A DNA stretch of 38,442 nucleotides from Flavobacteriaceae bacterium. GTDB lineage: Bacteria > Bacteroidota > Bacteroidia > Flavobacteriales > Flavobacteriaceae. Shown here piece by piece: positions 8,674 through 16,777 of this stretch. Both the position numbers and the translations under genes were made by a program. The notes under the pieces are model-generated. The model was given only the letters and a program-made list of their open reading frames with translations, searched no databases and had not been told where the DNA came from. The stretch covers positions 1 to 38,442 of the forward strand of contig JAGQYS010000035.1 of NCBI GenBank assembly GCA_020435965.1, written 5' to 3'. How positions within the stretch are numbered: the first letter of the stretch is position 1; each line of letters begins with the position of its first letter.

Positions 8674-9983
8674 TTAAAAAACTTTGTATAGTTTTATTTG
8701 CCTTAGCTGCATTAAATAATTACGCTCAAGAAGGTACAACATCTCCTTATTCATTTTATGGAATTGGCAGTTTAAAATTTAAAGGAACTACTGAAAATAG
8801 AAGCATGGGTGGACTTAGCATCTATTCTGACAGTATACATGTAAACCTGCGTAATCCAGCCTCTTATGGAGGAAATAGCTTAAAAGTTGCTGGATATAAT
8901 AATGAAAGCCGTCCAATAAAATTTACGGTTGGAGGCTCACATAGCAGCACAACACTTAAAACAAATTCTGACTCTCAAGAAGCTGGTTCAACAACCTTTG
9001 ATTATTTGGCAATGTCAATGCCAATAGGGAAATTAGGTGTAGGTTTTGGGTTAATGCCTTATACTTCTGTTGGCTATAAATTAGAATCTTTAAATGACTC
9101 AGATGTACTAACAAATAGATATAGAGGAGAAGGAGGCGTTAACAAAGCATTTTTAGGACTAGGTTACCAAATAGCAAAAGATATTAAGATTGGAGTAGAT
9201 GCAAGCTACAATTTTGGAAATATTCAAAACTCGGCAATTGAATTTCTGTATACTGATGAAGGCGAATTAATACAATATCAAAGTAGAGAGTCCAATCGTT
9301 CAGATATAAGTGGACTTAATTTTAATTTTGGCATGACTTATACGCCAATGATCAGTGAAAAACTACAGTTAACAACTGCGTTTACTTTTAAGCCTAAAAG
9401 TGAGTTAACCTCAACAAACCAAAGAACTATAGCAACTATTGTTATTAATCCAATTTCTGGGCAAGAATTTCCGGTAAATGAAATTGAACAGGATTTAGAA
9501 GCCAATGGGTTAAAAACCACAACACTTACTTTACCTTCAAAAACAGCCTTTGGAGTTGGAATCGGACAACCTAGAAAGTGGTTTTTTGGAGCTGAATATA
9601 CTTCATTAAAAACTAGCCAATTCTCTAATCCGATTTTCAGTATAGATAATGCAACCTTCGAAGATGCATCGGAAATTGCATTTGGAGGATTTTATATCCC
9701 ACAGTACACATCATTCAATAAGTACTGGAAACGAATAGTTTACAGAGCAGGAATGCGCTTTGAAAACACTGGGTTAAAGATTAATAATGAGGCCATAAAA
9801 GAGTTTGGCATATCTTTTGGAGTAGGTATACCAGTTGGACAAGCGTTCTCAAATGCTAACTTTGGATTTGAAGTTGGGAAAAGAGGAACCACAAACCAAA
9901 ATTTGATACAAGAAAATTTTGTAAACTTCCAACTTAGTTTATCATTAAACGATAGATGGTTCGAAAAAAGAAAATTTAACTAA
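8670..9983 (+). CDS. Predicted outer membrane beta-barrel protein
   Basis: A 437-residue exported protein with a signal peptide ending near NNYAQE. It opens with SPYSFYGIG and RSMGGLS-type segments, followed by alternating hydrophobic/polar strands rich in Gly, Asn and aromatic residues (for example LGVGFGLMPYTSVGYK), and ends in short strands typical of barrels. This resembles the FadL/PorV-like barrels common in Bacteroidota, though no specific ligand or function can be assigned. It starts within the stop codon of coaX and is followed after 21 bases by the TPR gene, within an envelope-biogenesis gene order. Confidence 0.75.
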   Translation: MIKKLCIVLFALAALNNYAQEGTTSPYSFYGIGSLKFKGTTENRSMGGLSIYSDSIHVNLRNPASYGGNSLKVAGYNNESRPIKFTVGGSHSSTTLKTNSDSQEAGSTTFDYLAMSMPIGKLGVGFGLMPYTSVGYKLESLNDSDVLTNRYRGEGGVNKAFLGLGYQIAKDIKIGVDASYNFGNIQNSAIEFLYTDEGELIQYQSRESNRSDISGLNFNFGMTYTPMISEKLQLTTAFTFKPKSELTSTNQRTIATIVINPISGQEFPVNEIEQDLEANGLKTTTLTLPSKTAFGVGIGQPRKWFFGAEYTSLKTSQFSNPIFSIDNATFEDASEIAFGGFYIPQYTSFNKYWKRIVYRAGMRFENTGLKINNEAIKEFGISFGVGIPVGQAFSNANFGFEVGKRGTTNQNLIQENFVNFQLSLSLNDRWFEKRKFN

Positions 9984-10004
9984 TTAATATTTAATACTTG
10001 AATT

Positions 10005-11396
10005 ATGAAGACGAAAATTACACTGTTAGTAGCCTTGCTTTTTTTAGGGTTTAACTTCGCAACTGCTCAAGATAATCAGGAAGATCTTAATACGCTTTCT
10101 ATATTTAGCGAGTATGCTAAAGCAAAAAATTATGATGCAGCTTATGGTCCTTGGATGGAGCTAAGAAATCGTAATCCTAAATTTAACAGAGCAATTTTTA
10201 CCTACGGAGAAAATATCTTAGAACATAAGATTGAAAACTCTTCAGGTGCAGAAAAAGTAGGTTTTATAAAAGACCTAGTAAAAATGTGGGAAGAAAGACG
10301 TGAGCATTTTGCCAGTAAAACTCCAGAAGGCGAATTCCTGGCCAAAGCATGCCAATTGCAGTATGATTACAAAACTGAGTTAAACATGACTGACAGCCAA
10401 TTGTATGAATGCTTTGATAACGCATATAAAGCTGATGAGGCTACATTTACAAACCCAAAATCTCTATATACTTACTATAAGTTAATGGTAAATCTTTACG
10501 ATGCTGGTAAAAAACCTGCAGAAGAATTGTTTACTAAGTATGATGAAATTTCAGAAAAAGTAGAGTCGGAAGTAAAAAACTATACAAAACTTTTAAATAA
10601 ATACATACCAGCTGGTGACAGTGATGAAGAGATAAAGCTAAGTAAAAAAGACGAAAGAATAGTTAAGTCTTACACTACTTATCTTAAAGCGTATGACCAA
10701 ATTTCATCTGGTATGGATAAAGATTTAGGTGATCGTGCCAATTGTGAAAACTTGGTTCCTTTATACACTAGAAACTACGAACAAAACAAAAACGATGGTT
10801 TATGGTTACAAAGAGCAATGAACAGATTGTATACTAAAGAATGTACAGATGATCCATTGTTTGTTAAAATAGTAGAACAAAAAAACAGCTTAGAGCCTAG
10901 TGCTGATACCGCTTATTATTTAGGATTATTAAAAGAAAAGAGCGGTGATGATGCTGCAGCTTTAACCTATTACAATCAAGCAGTTGACTTACAAACTGAT
11001 GATTATGAAAAAGCTAAAATCCTTTATAGAATTGCTTCAGGTTTCAAGAAAAAAGGAAGCTATGGCCAGGCAAGAACCTATTATCAAAAGGCGCTAGAAG
11101 CTAGTCCTTCATCAATGGGTAAAGCACATTTAGCAATTGCTCAAATGTATGCTAGTAGTGCTAATAGCTGTGGAGATGACAACTTTAGTAAAAGAGCTGT
11201 ATATTGGTTAGCCGCTCAAGAAGCAAGAAAAGCTGGAAGAGTTGATGCAAATTTATCTAGAGATGCTGCCAATACAGCTGAAAACTATATGGCTAAAGCA
11301 CCAAGCAAAAGTGAAGTGTTCTCTGCTGGACGAGCAGGTGAGACTATTAATATTGGTTGCTGGATTCAACGTAGTGTTAAAGTGCCAAGCCTATAA
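10005..11396 (+). CDS. Exported tetratricopeptide-repeat protein
   Basis: A 463-residue protein with a signal peptide ending near FATAQD. The mature part is helical, with TPR-like units clearest at the C-terminal half (AYYLGLLKEKSGDDAAALTY, then ILYRIASGFKKKGSYGQARTY). It probably works as a periplasmic scaffold; no enzymatic motif is visible. Its stop codon overlaps the lptC start by one base (TAATG), indicating translational coupling. A strong terminator-like hairpin lies 32 bases after its stop, inside lptC. Confidence 0.82.
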   Translation: MKTKITLLVALLFLGFNFATAQDNQEDLNTLSIFSEYAKAKNYDAAYGPWMELRNRNPKFNRAIFTYGENILEHKIENSSGAEKVGFIKDLVKMWEERREHFASKTPEGEFLAKACQLQYDYKTELNMTDSQLYECFDNAYKADEATFTNPKSLYTYYKLMVNLYDAGKKPAEELFTKYDEISEKVESEVKNYTKLLNKYIPAGDSDEEIKLSKKDERIVKSYTTYLKAYDQISSGMDKDLGDRANCENLVPLYTRNYEQNKNDGLWLQRAMNRLYTKECTDDPLFVKIVEQKNSLEPSADTAYYLGLLKEKSGDDAAALTYYNQAVDLQTDDYEKAKILYRIASGFKKKGSYGQARTYYQKALEASPSSMGKAHLAIAQMYASSANSCGDDNFSKRAVYWLAAQEARKAGRVDANLSRDAANTAENYMAKAPSKSEVFSAGRAGETINIGCWIQRSVKVPSL

Positions 11397-11950
11397 TGCC
11401 GTTAAAAATATTAGATATTAAATTTTACATAGTCACAGTTTTTACTGTGACTATGTTTTTTGCATGCAAAAATAATTTTAAAGAAGTCCAGAATATTGGT
11501 ATTGTAGATAGTGGTCCACTTACCATTGCAGAAAACATCAATACAAAATATACAGATTCCGGAAGCCTTAAAATGAATCTAAAAAGTGCAAAGATGCTCG
11601 ATTTCTCAAATAGGGAATTTGCATTTTTTGAGTTTCCAAATGGCGTAGACCTTGATATTTATGATGATGACAACAATAAAAGCAATGTGATTGCAGATTA
11701 TGCTTTGGTTTACACAAAAACCGATTTAATTGACCTTAGAGGTAATGTAGTGCTCAGAACTCATAATAATGATACATTGTTTGCTGAGCAATTATACTAT
11801 GACCAAAAAACAGAGTGGCTCTTTACTAATCAGCCTGTAAAATTTGTAAGAAAGAATGAAATCATTAACGGAAATGGTTTTGACTCCAACAGAAATTTTA
11901 CTAACGCCGAAGTTTTAGAGACTACAGGAATTATCTATATAGACGAATAA
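11396..11950 (+). CDS. lptC: LptC-like LPS export protein (lipoprotein-type N-terminus)
   Basis: Periplasmic bridge component that passes lipopolysaccharide from the LptBFG transporter to LptA. The 184 residues start with a hydrophobic segment ending at FFAC (Cys24), which reads as a lipobox. They continue with a beta-rich domain typical of LptC/OstA folds: ANIIADYALVYTK-like strands and a LRGNVVLRTHNNDTLFAEQLYYD segment. E. coli LptC is membrane-anchored rather than lipidated, so lipidation is an inference. The start overlaps the previous stop (TAATG). The codons for residues 11-20 form a perfect 12-bp hairpin with a T-run. The in-frame ATG at 11453 is not a credible start because it would remove the export signal. 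Confidence 0.82.
   Translation: MPLKILDIKFYIVTVFTVTMFFACKNNFKEVQNIGIVDSGPLTIAENINTKYTDSGSLKMNLKSAKMLDFSNREFAFFEFPNGVDLDIYDDDNNKSNVIADYALVYTKTDLIDLRGNVVLRTHNNDTLFAEQLYYDQKTEWLFTNQPVKFVRKNEIINGNGFDSNRNFTNAEVLETTGIIYIDE
11428..11461 (+). terminator. Perfect terminator-like hairpin inside the lptC signal sequence
   Basis: CATAGTCACAGT (11428-11439) and ACTGTGACTATG (11444-11455) are exact inverted copies around a TTTT loop, followed by six T (11456-11461). This is the form of an intrinsic terminator, located 32 bases after the TPR stop but inside the open reading frame of lptC. It may act as an attenuator controlled by translation of the coupled TAATG start. That role is inferred; the structure is directly visible. 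Confidence 0.7.
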
Positions 11951-11954
11951 TACG

Positions 11955-11962
11955 TATCTTTG
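11955..11962 (+). promoter_or_regulatory. -7 promoter element ahead of the small membrane protein and CNNM genes
   Basis: TATCTTTG, an exact match to the flavobacterial -7 consensus TAnnTTTG, begins five bases after the lptC stop. No clear TTG is seen at -33. It would give a leader of about 110 bases before the next likely start at 12079, containing a 9-bp inverted repeat (AACATCCAA ... TTGGATGTT). Confidence 0.55.
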
Positions 11963-12078
11963 CCGTATTAAATTTTTTATATTAGAAATGAAACATCCAA
12001 TTTTGAAATGCAGTCGTACAACGAAACGTTTATTTTGGATGTTACATGTGACCTTTGAAAAGCAATAAATATTTTCAC

Positions 12079-12270
12079 ATGAAATTACTTCAATTTTTAC
12101 AGTACGCATATTTGTTTTTTGTAGTGCTCTTTCTATATGATGCCATAAGCAATTGGAATATAGACAGAAACCGTTCATACATGTCGCTGTTTTTTGCAGC
12201 ATTGGCAATTTTTATGTTCTTTTTCAGAAAAAAATACAGAAAACGATTTGAAGATCGTGGTAAACTATAA
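12079..12270 (+). CDS. Small two-helix membrane protein
   Basis: A 63-residue protein with two hydrophobic helices (about residues 5-20 and 34-48) and a basic tail (RKKYRKRFEDRGK), so the C-terminus should be cytoplasmic. Its function is unknown. The ATG at 12079 is preferred over an in-frame TTG at 12055, because the extra residues are polar and the hydrophobic part follows directly. The CNNM gene starts two bases after its stop, so the pair is likely co-translated. Its conserved placement in this flavobacterial gene order is from memory of related genomes, not checked here. Confidence 0.7.
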   Translation: MKLLQFLQYAYLFFVVLFLYDAISNWNIDRNRSYMSLFFAALAIFMFFFRKKYRKRFEDRGKL

Positions 12271-12272
12271 CC

Positions 12273-13562
12273 ATGAGTTACCAAGTTGTCATCATCATTA
12301 TATCCTTGTTATTTTCGGCTTTTTTCTCAGGCATGGAAATTGCCTATGTGTCGTCAAACAAAATTCACATAGAAATCGAGAAAAAGCAAAGTGGTTTGCT
12401 GGCAAGAATACTTACAAAACTTACCGTTAAACCTTCAAAGTTTATTGCCACTATGCTTATTGGCAATAACATTGCTTTGGTTATCTATGGGTTTTTTATG
12501 GGAGATTTGCTTGTTAACTGGTTTCAAACCATGTTGCCTTCCAACTATCAAATTATCAATGTTGCCCTTACAGATTTTAGTTTGCTTATTCAAACCATTA
12601 TATCTACACTATTGATTCTTATAACTGCTGAGTTTTTACCTAAAGTGTTCTTTCAGATTTATTCAAACTCACTACTCAAAATATTTGCTGTTCCAGCATA
12701 CATATTTTATGTGATGTTTTCATTTATTTCAGATTTTGTCATTTGGATTTCAGATGTCGTACTCAAACAATTCTTTAAAACCGAAGGAGACGAAGTGCAA
12801 CTGGCTTTTACCAAAGTGGAATTGGGCAATTACATTAGTGAACAAATGGAATCGGTTGAAGAAAAGGATGATATAGACAGCGAAATACAAATTTTTCAAA
12901 ATGCATTAGAGTTTTCAGATGTGAAAGCACGTGAAGTCATGATACCAAGAACCGAATTGGAAGCGGTTGAAATACATGATTCTGTGAAGTCATTAAACGA
13001 GTTGTTTACAGCTACTGGTTACTCAAAAATACTGGTTTACAAAACCACCATTGATGATATTTTGGGCTATGTGCATTCTTTCGATTTGTTTAAAAAACCT
13101 AAAACAATAAAGTCTATCGTAATGCCTGTTGAATTTGTTCCAGAAACCATGTTTGTAAAGGATATTTTGAATATTCTTATAAGAAAACGAAAAAGTATTG
13201 CTGTGGTTCTTGATGAATATGGAGGTACCTCAGGCATTATCACAGTTGAAGATATTGTCGAGGAACTGGTCGGTGAAATTGAAGATGAACACGATAGTAT
13301 TGAGCTTCTAGAAGAACGAATAAACGAAAAAACATATAAATTATCGGCTCGTTTAGAAGTGGATTATTTGAACGAAACCTACAAACTAAACCTTCCGGAA
13401 AACGAAAACTATGAAACCTTAGGAGGCCTAATAGTGAATGTTACACAAGGCATTCCAGAGAAAAACGAACAAGTAAAAATTGAAAACTTTTTGTTTACAA
13501 TATTAGAGGTTTCAACCACAAAAATAGACCTCGTTTCGTTAGAAATTCTGGATGATGAGTAA
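12273..13562 (+). CDS. CNNM/CorC-family (hemolysin-like) DUF21-CBS membrane protein
   Basis: A 429-residue protein of the CNNM/CorC family, linked to Mg2+ or Co2+ transport or its regulation. The order is a DUF21 membrane domain with four helices (residues about 5-165), an acidic connector, a CBS pair (about 205-335, with VMIPRTELEAV and VVLDEYGGTSGIITVEDIVEE), and a CorC/HlyC C-terminal domain (about 345-425) ending ISLEILDDE-like. The name hemolysin is historical and does not imply a toxin. It follows the small membrane protein by two bases. Confidence 0.92.
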   Translation: MSYQVVIIIISLLFSAFFSGMEIAYVSSNKIHIEIEKKQSGLLARILTKLTVKPSKFIATMLIGNNIALVIYGFFMGDLLVNWFQTMLPSNYQIINVALTDFSLLIQTIISTLLILITAEFLPKVFFQIYSNSLLKIFAVPAYIFYVMFSFISDFVIWISDVVLKQFFKTEGDEVQLAFTKVELGNYISEQMESVEEKDDIDSEIQIFQNALEFSDVKAREVMIPRTELEAVEIHDSVKSLNELFTATGYSKILVYKTTIDDILGYVHSFDLFKKPKTIKSIVMPVEFVPETMFVKDILNILIRKRKSIAVVLDEYGGTSGIITVEDIVEELVGEIEDEHDSIELLEERINEKTYKLSARLEVDYLNETYKLNLPENENYETLGGLIVNVTQGIPEKNEQVKIENFLFTILEVSTTKIDLVSLEILDDE

Positions 13563-13621
13563 ATTTCCCACAAGAACCAAATTAATACGTTCAACTACTT
13601 TTATAATTTAATAGAAAATGG

Positions 13622-13629
13622 TATTTTCG
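13622..13629 (+). promoter_or_regulatory. Possible -7 element for the PpiD-like gene
   Basis: TATTTTCG matches TAnnTTTG at all but one base and lies 33 bases before the start of the foldase gene, in the only non-coding gap (99 bases) of this stretch. No convincing -33 element is visible. Confidence 0.4.
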
Positions 13630-13661
13630 CCCACTATATTTAATAAAAATTAAAAGAACCA

Positions 13662-15812
13662 ATGGCAATTTTAAATAAAATAAGACAACGCTCACTTTTC
13701 TTGATATTAGTTATTGCGTTAGCACTTTTTTCATTTGTATTAGCAGACCTGTTTAGAAACAGTAGCGGCTTTTCTAGTAAATCACAAAATGTTGTAGCCA
13801 CCATAAACGGTATTGATGTAGATCGTGAGGACTTTATGAACAGGGTAGAAAGCACTCAAAGACAATTTGGTAACTCCATGACTAGTACTCAAGCAATGAA
13901 TCAAGTTTGGGATCAAGAAGTTAGAGAAGCTGTGTTTGAAACACAATATGAAGAACTCGGTTTAACTGTTGAAAGGGACTACATAAGAAATTTATTAAGC
14001 CAAAGTCTTGGAGGTTTTGAAGAATTTAAGAATGACGCAGGAGTTTTTGATGAAAATAAATTGAACGAATTTATTGCCAACCTTAAGGCAATTCAACCAG
14101 AAACAGCAATATTAAACGGTTCGCCAATTAACTATCAGGCATGGACCAATTTTGAAGAAAACATAGCTGCTTCAGGAAAAGAACAAATGTATACCAATAT
14201 GGTTAAAGCAGGCGTTATTGGTACTTTGGCTGATGGAGAACTAGATTATAAGCTTGAAAATGACAAAGTAGATTTAAGATATGTTCAAATTCCGTTTGCG
14301 TCTATTCCAGATAGTACTATAACTGTTTCACAAAGTGATATCAAGGCTTACATCAATAAACATAAAGAAAAGTATGAGGTTGATGAATCCAGAGACCTTC
14401 TTTTTGTTCAGTTTAAAGAAGAGCCTTCCCTTGAAGATGAAGAAGCAGTAAAGCAAGAAGTACTTGCATTGATAAACGGAAAAGAAGATAACCCAACAAC
14501 AACCAATGTTGATGAAACGGAAATTGGCTTTAAAGATACAAAAGACGATGCGACCTTTTTAGCAGAACATTCAGTTACAAAATTGTATGATGGTTATGTG
14601 TTTAAAAATGCATTGCCAACTAATATTGCCGATACTATATTTAATATGAGCATTGGCGATGTATATGGACCTTATAAAGATGGCAACCTTTACAAAGCAA
14701 CCAAATTAATTGATGTAAAGCAAGTAGCAGATTCAGCAAAAGTACGCCACATATTAATTCCGTTTGCAGGAGCTACCAGAGTAGATCCTTCAGTAACCAA
14801 AACAGATGCTGAAGCTAAAAAAACAGCAGATAGTATTTATAACGTACTTAAAGGAAACCGTTCTAAATTTAAAAGTTTATTAGATTTATCTTCAGATAAA
14901 GTAAGTAATGAAAAAGATGGTGAAATAGAATTTGCTTTTACAGATAGTTTTGCTCCAGAATTCAGAGATTTTTCTTTTGAAAACAAAGTTGGTGCTTTAG
15001 ACGTTGTGAAAACCTCATTTGGATACCATATCATAGAAATATTAAAACAGGGAAACACTCAAAAAGCAGTAAAAATAGGACACTTATCACTGCCAATTGA
15101 AGCCTCTGAAGAAACAATTGACGAAGCCTATACAAAAACCTCCAAATTTGAAATAGCTGTAACCAATGGTGTTTTTAAAGATGTTGCTAAAGAAAATGGC
15201 TATTCAGTAAAACCTGTTAGCAATATAAAAGCACTTGATGAAACAATTCCAGGACTGGGTGCACAACGCGCCATGGTACGTTGGGCTTTTGAAGATGGTG
15301 TAAAAGTTGGAAGCGTAAAAAGATTTAATATTCAAGGTGGTGGTTATGCTGTCGCTGTAGTAAGTGCTATTAATAAAAAAGGATTAATGACTCCAGAGAA
15401 AGCTTCGGTTACTGCATTGCCAGAAATCAGAAAAGAGAAAAAAGCGGCCTTAATTAAAGAACGAATTTCTGGAAATACTTTAGAAGAAGTATCATCAAGT
15501 GAAGGGCAAACCATAAAAACAGCTGTTGCTGTAAATATGAAAAACCCAACCTTGTCTGGAGCAGGAAGAGAACCTTATGTTATTGGTGCTGCTTTTGGGT
15601 TAAATGAAGGAGAAACTTCTAAAATATTAAAAGGTAATTTAGGGATGTATATGGTTCAAGTAACAAAAATAACCAAGGCAGCAGAATTACCAAGCTACCA
15701 AGCAGCAGCCAACAGAGTAGGTTCTGCAAAATCAAATAGCGTTAATATGGCTTTGTTTACTGCTTTGAAAGAAGCTGCTGATATTGATGATAATAGAGCT
15801 ACTTTTTACTAG
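13662..15812 (+). CDS. PpiD/SurA-like peptidyl-prolyl isomerase, membrane-anchored
   Basis: Periplasmic folding factor tethered to the inner membrane. The 716 residues have one N-terminal helix (about 13-31) right after a short basic cytoplasmic tail, and a SurA-N-type chaperone domain (about 40-330). A parvulin domain follows (about 348-465), with AKVRHILIPF at its start and VKTSFGYHIIEIL at its end. A second, divergent parvulin-like region appears near 580-700. Length and layout match PpiD-type proteins of Bacteroidota rather than soluble SurA. It ends at a bidirectional terminator facing the mevalonate genes. Confidence 0.9.
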   Translation: MAILNKIRQRSLFLILVIALALFSFVLADLFRNSSGFSSKSQNVVATINGIDVDREDFMNRVESTQRQFGNSMTSTQAMNQVWDQEVREAVFETQYEELGLTVERDYIRNLLSQSLGGFEEFKNDAGVFDENKLNEFIANLKAIQPETAILNGSPINYQAWTNFEENIAASGKEQMYTNMVKAGVIGTLADGELDYKLENDKVDLRYVQIPFASIPDSTITVSQSDIKAYINKHKEKYEVDESRDLLFVQFKEEPSLEDEEAVKQEVLALINGKEDNPTTTNVDETEIGFKDTKDDATFLAEHSVTKLYDGYVFKNALPTNIADTIFNMSIGDVYGPYKDGNLYKATKLIDVKQVADSAKVRHILIPFAGATRVDPSVTKTDAEAKKTADSIYNVLKGNRSKFKSLLDLSSDKVSNEKDGEIEFAFTDSFAPEFRDFSFENKVGALDVVKTSFGYHIIEILKQGNTQKAVKIGHLSLPIEASEETIDEAYTKTSKFEIAVTNGVFKDVAKENGYSVKPVSNIKALDETIPGLGAQRAMVRWAFEDGVKVGSVKRFNIQGGGYAVAVVSAINKKGLMTPEKASVTALPEIRKEKKAALIKERISGNTLEEVSSSEGQTIKTAVAVNMKNPTLSGAGREPYVIGAAFGLNEGETSKILKGNLGMYMVQVTKITKAAELPSYQAAANRVGSAKSNSVNMALFTALKEAADIDDNRATFY

Positions 15813-15831
15813 TAGACCGAATATATATTAT

Positions 15832-15864
15832 AAAAAAAGAGCCTTTTTAAAAGGCTCTTTTTTT
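15832..15864. terminator. Bidirectional intrinsic terminator
   Basis: AAAAAAAGAGCCTTT and its exact inverted copy AAAGGCTCTTTTTTT sit around a three-base loop, just after the PpiD-like gene. The hairpin runs into the last codon of the GYDIA kinase gene on the opposite strand. T-runs on both strands allow it to end both convergent transcripts. Confidence 0.88.
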
Positions 15865-16777
15865 ATAATATCATTTTATGATAAGGAATAATGGTATGAA
15901 AACCTTTTTGTTTAAAATAATCCATTTCATTAAAATTCCCAGTGGCTAAAACAAAATCGCCTCCCCAAGCTCCAAGACTTTTGATGGCTCTAGAATAATC
16001 AGGAAACAACGAAGATTTTATTGTTGGTAAATTAATGAGATTCGATATTAGTTGCTCATGTTTTGTGATTAATATTTCAAATTCTGAAACGGTATCGCAA
16101 TTAATAACAGTATCTGTAATGGCATTAATTTCTGATATAGCTGCTGCCAAATTATTCTTATTTGAATTATAGAGATCAATACCTTCACGGCTGTTTTGTT
16201 TTTGGTTTAGGTGCACAAAAAACAACTCCTCTTTAAAACTAGGATTGAAATCAACTAAAATCACTGTTCTTTTATTATCCAACATTTTTTTCTGATAAAC
16301 AATAGGTTGGTTATATTGAGCACAGGCAATGTCATAACCACTGCCACCAAATGTGAGTTCAAGCAATTGATAAGCATCAACATTTGCCCAATTAGCAATA
16401 TTATTAATTAAAGTTGAAGAGCTTCCTAATCCCCAATTATTCGGAAAATCGAGCTTGGTAGTGACTCTAAATCCATTTTCATCATTCAAAAAATTAGGAT
16501 TTAGTTGTTTGACAGCACTTAATATTTGAATGACTCTTTTCTCAATATCATTGCGAGGATTTAAAAAATCCGAAGCAATATTTTCCATCGGAAAATTAGC
16601 CTCAAACCAAACTTCTCCTTTAAAGTCAATACTCCTCCAAAGGAGCTGAGGATTATCAATTGACTCAACGGTTAAGCTCTGGCCATATTTTGTAGGCAAT
16701 GCCAAGGCTTTAGCACCATCTAGCACAACATACTCTCCGGTTAATAATAACTTTCCGTTGCTTCTATAGGTTGTCAC
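15863..16777 (-). CDS. GYDIA-family GHMP kinase, probably of the mevalonate pathway
   Basis: A 304-residue GHMP-fold small-molecule kinase. GKLLLTGEYVVLDGA (residues 8-22) is the N-terminal substrate motif, GLGSSS (116-121) the phosphate-binding loop, GGSGYDIA (144-151) the motif that names the family, and GAWGGDFVLATG (269-280) the C-terminal glycine motif. The GEY start and the SGYD and GGD motifs resemble phosphomevalonate kinases more than galacto- or homoserine kinases. The gene overlaps the HMG-CoA reductase stop by one base (TAGTG) and uses a GTG start. A role as mevalonate or phosphomevalonate kinase is inferred from motif and context; the substrate is not proven. Confidence 0.85.
   Translation of the reverse strand: MTTYRSNGKLLLTGEYVVLDGAKALALPTKYGQSLTVESIDNPQLLWRSIDFKGEVWFEANFPMENIASDFLNPRNDIEKRVIQILSAVKQLNPNFLNDENGFRVTTKLDFPNNWGLGSSSTLINNIANWANVDAYQLLELTFGGSGYDIACAQYNQPIVYQKKMLDNKRTVILVDFNPSFKEELFFVHLNQKQNSREGIDLYNSNKNNLAAAISEINAITDTVINCDTVSEFEILITKHEQLISNLINLPTIKSSLFPDYSRAIKSLGAWGGDFVLATGNFNEMDYFKQKGFHTIIPYHKMIL

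Noticed and set aside
11988..12068. 26-codon ORF in the leader of the CNNM operon as a gene
   Set aside because: Too short, without known homology or coding signs; kept only as a remark on the leader.
12194..12615. Alternative plus-strand ORFs overlapping the small membrane protein and the CNNM gene
   Set aside because: They are out-of-frame readings of two well-supported coding regions.
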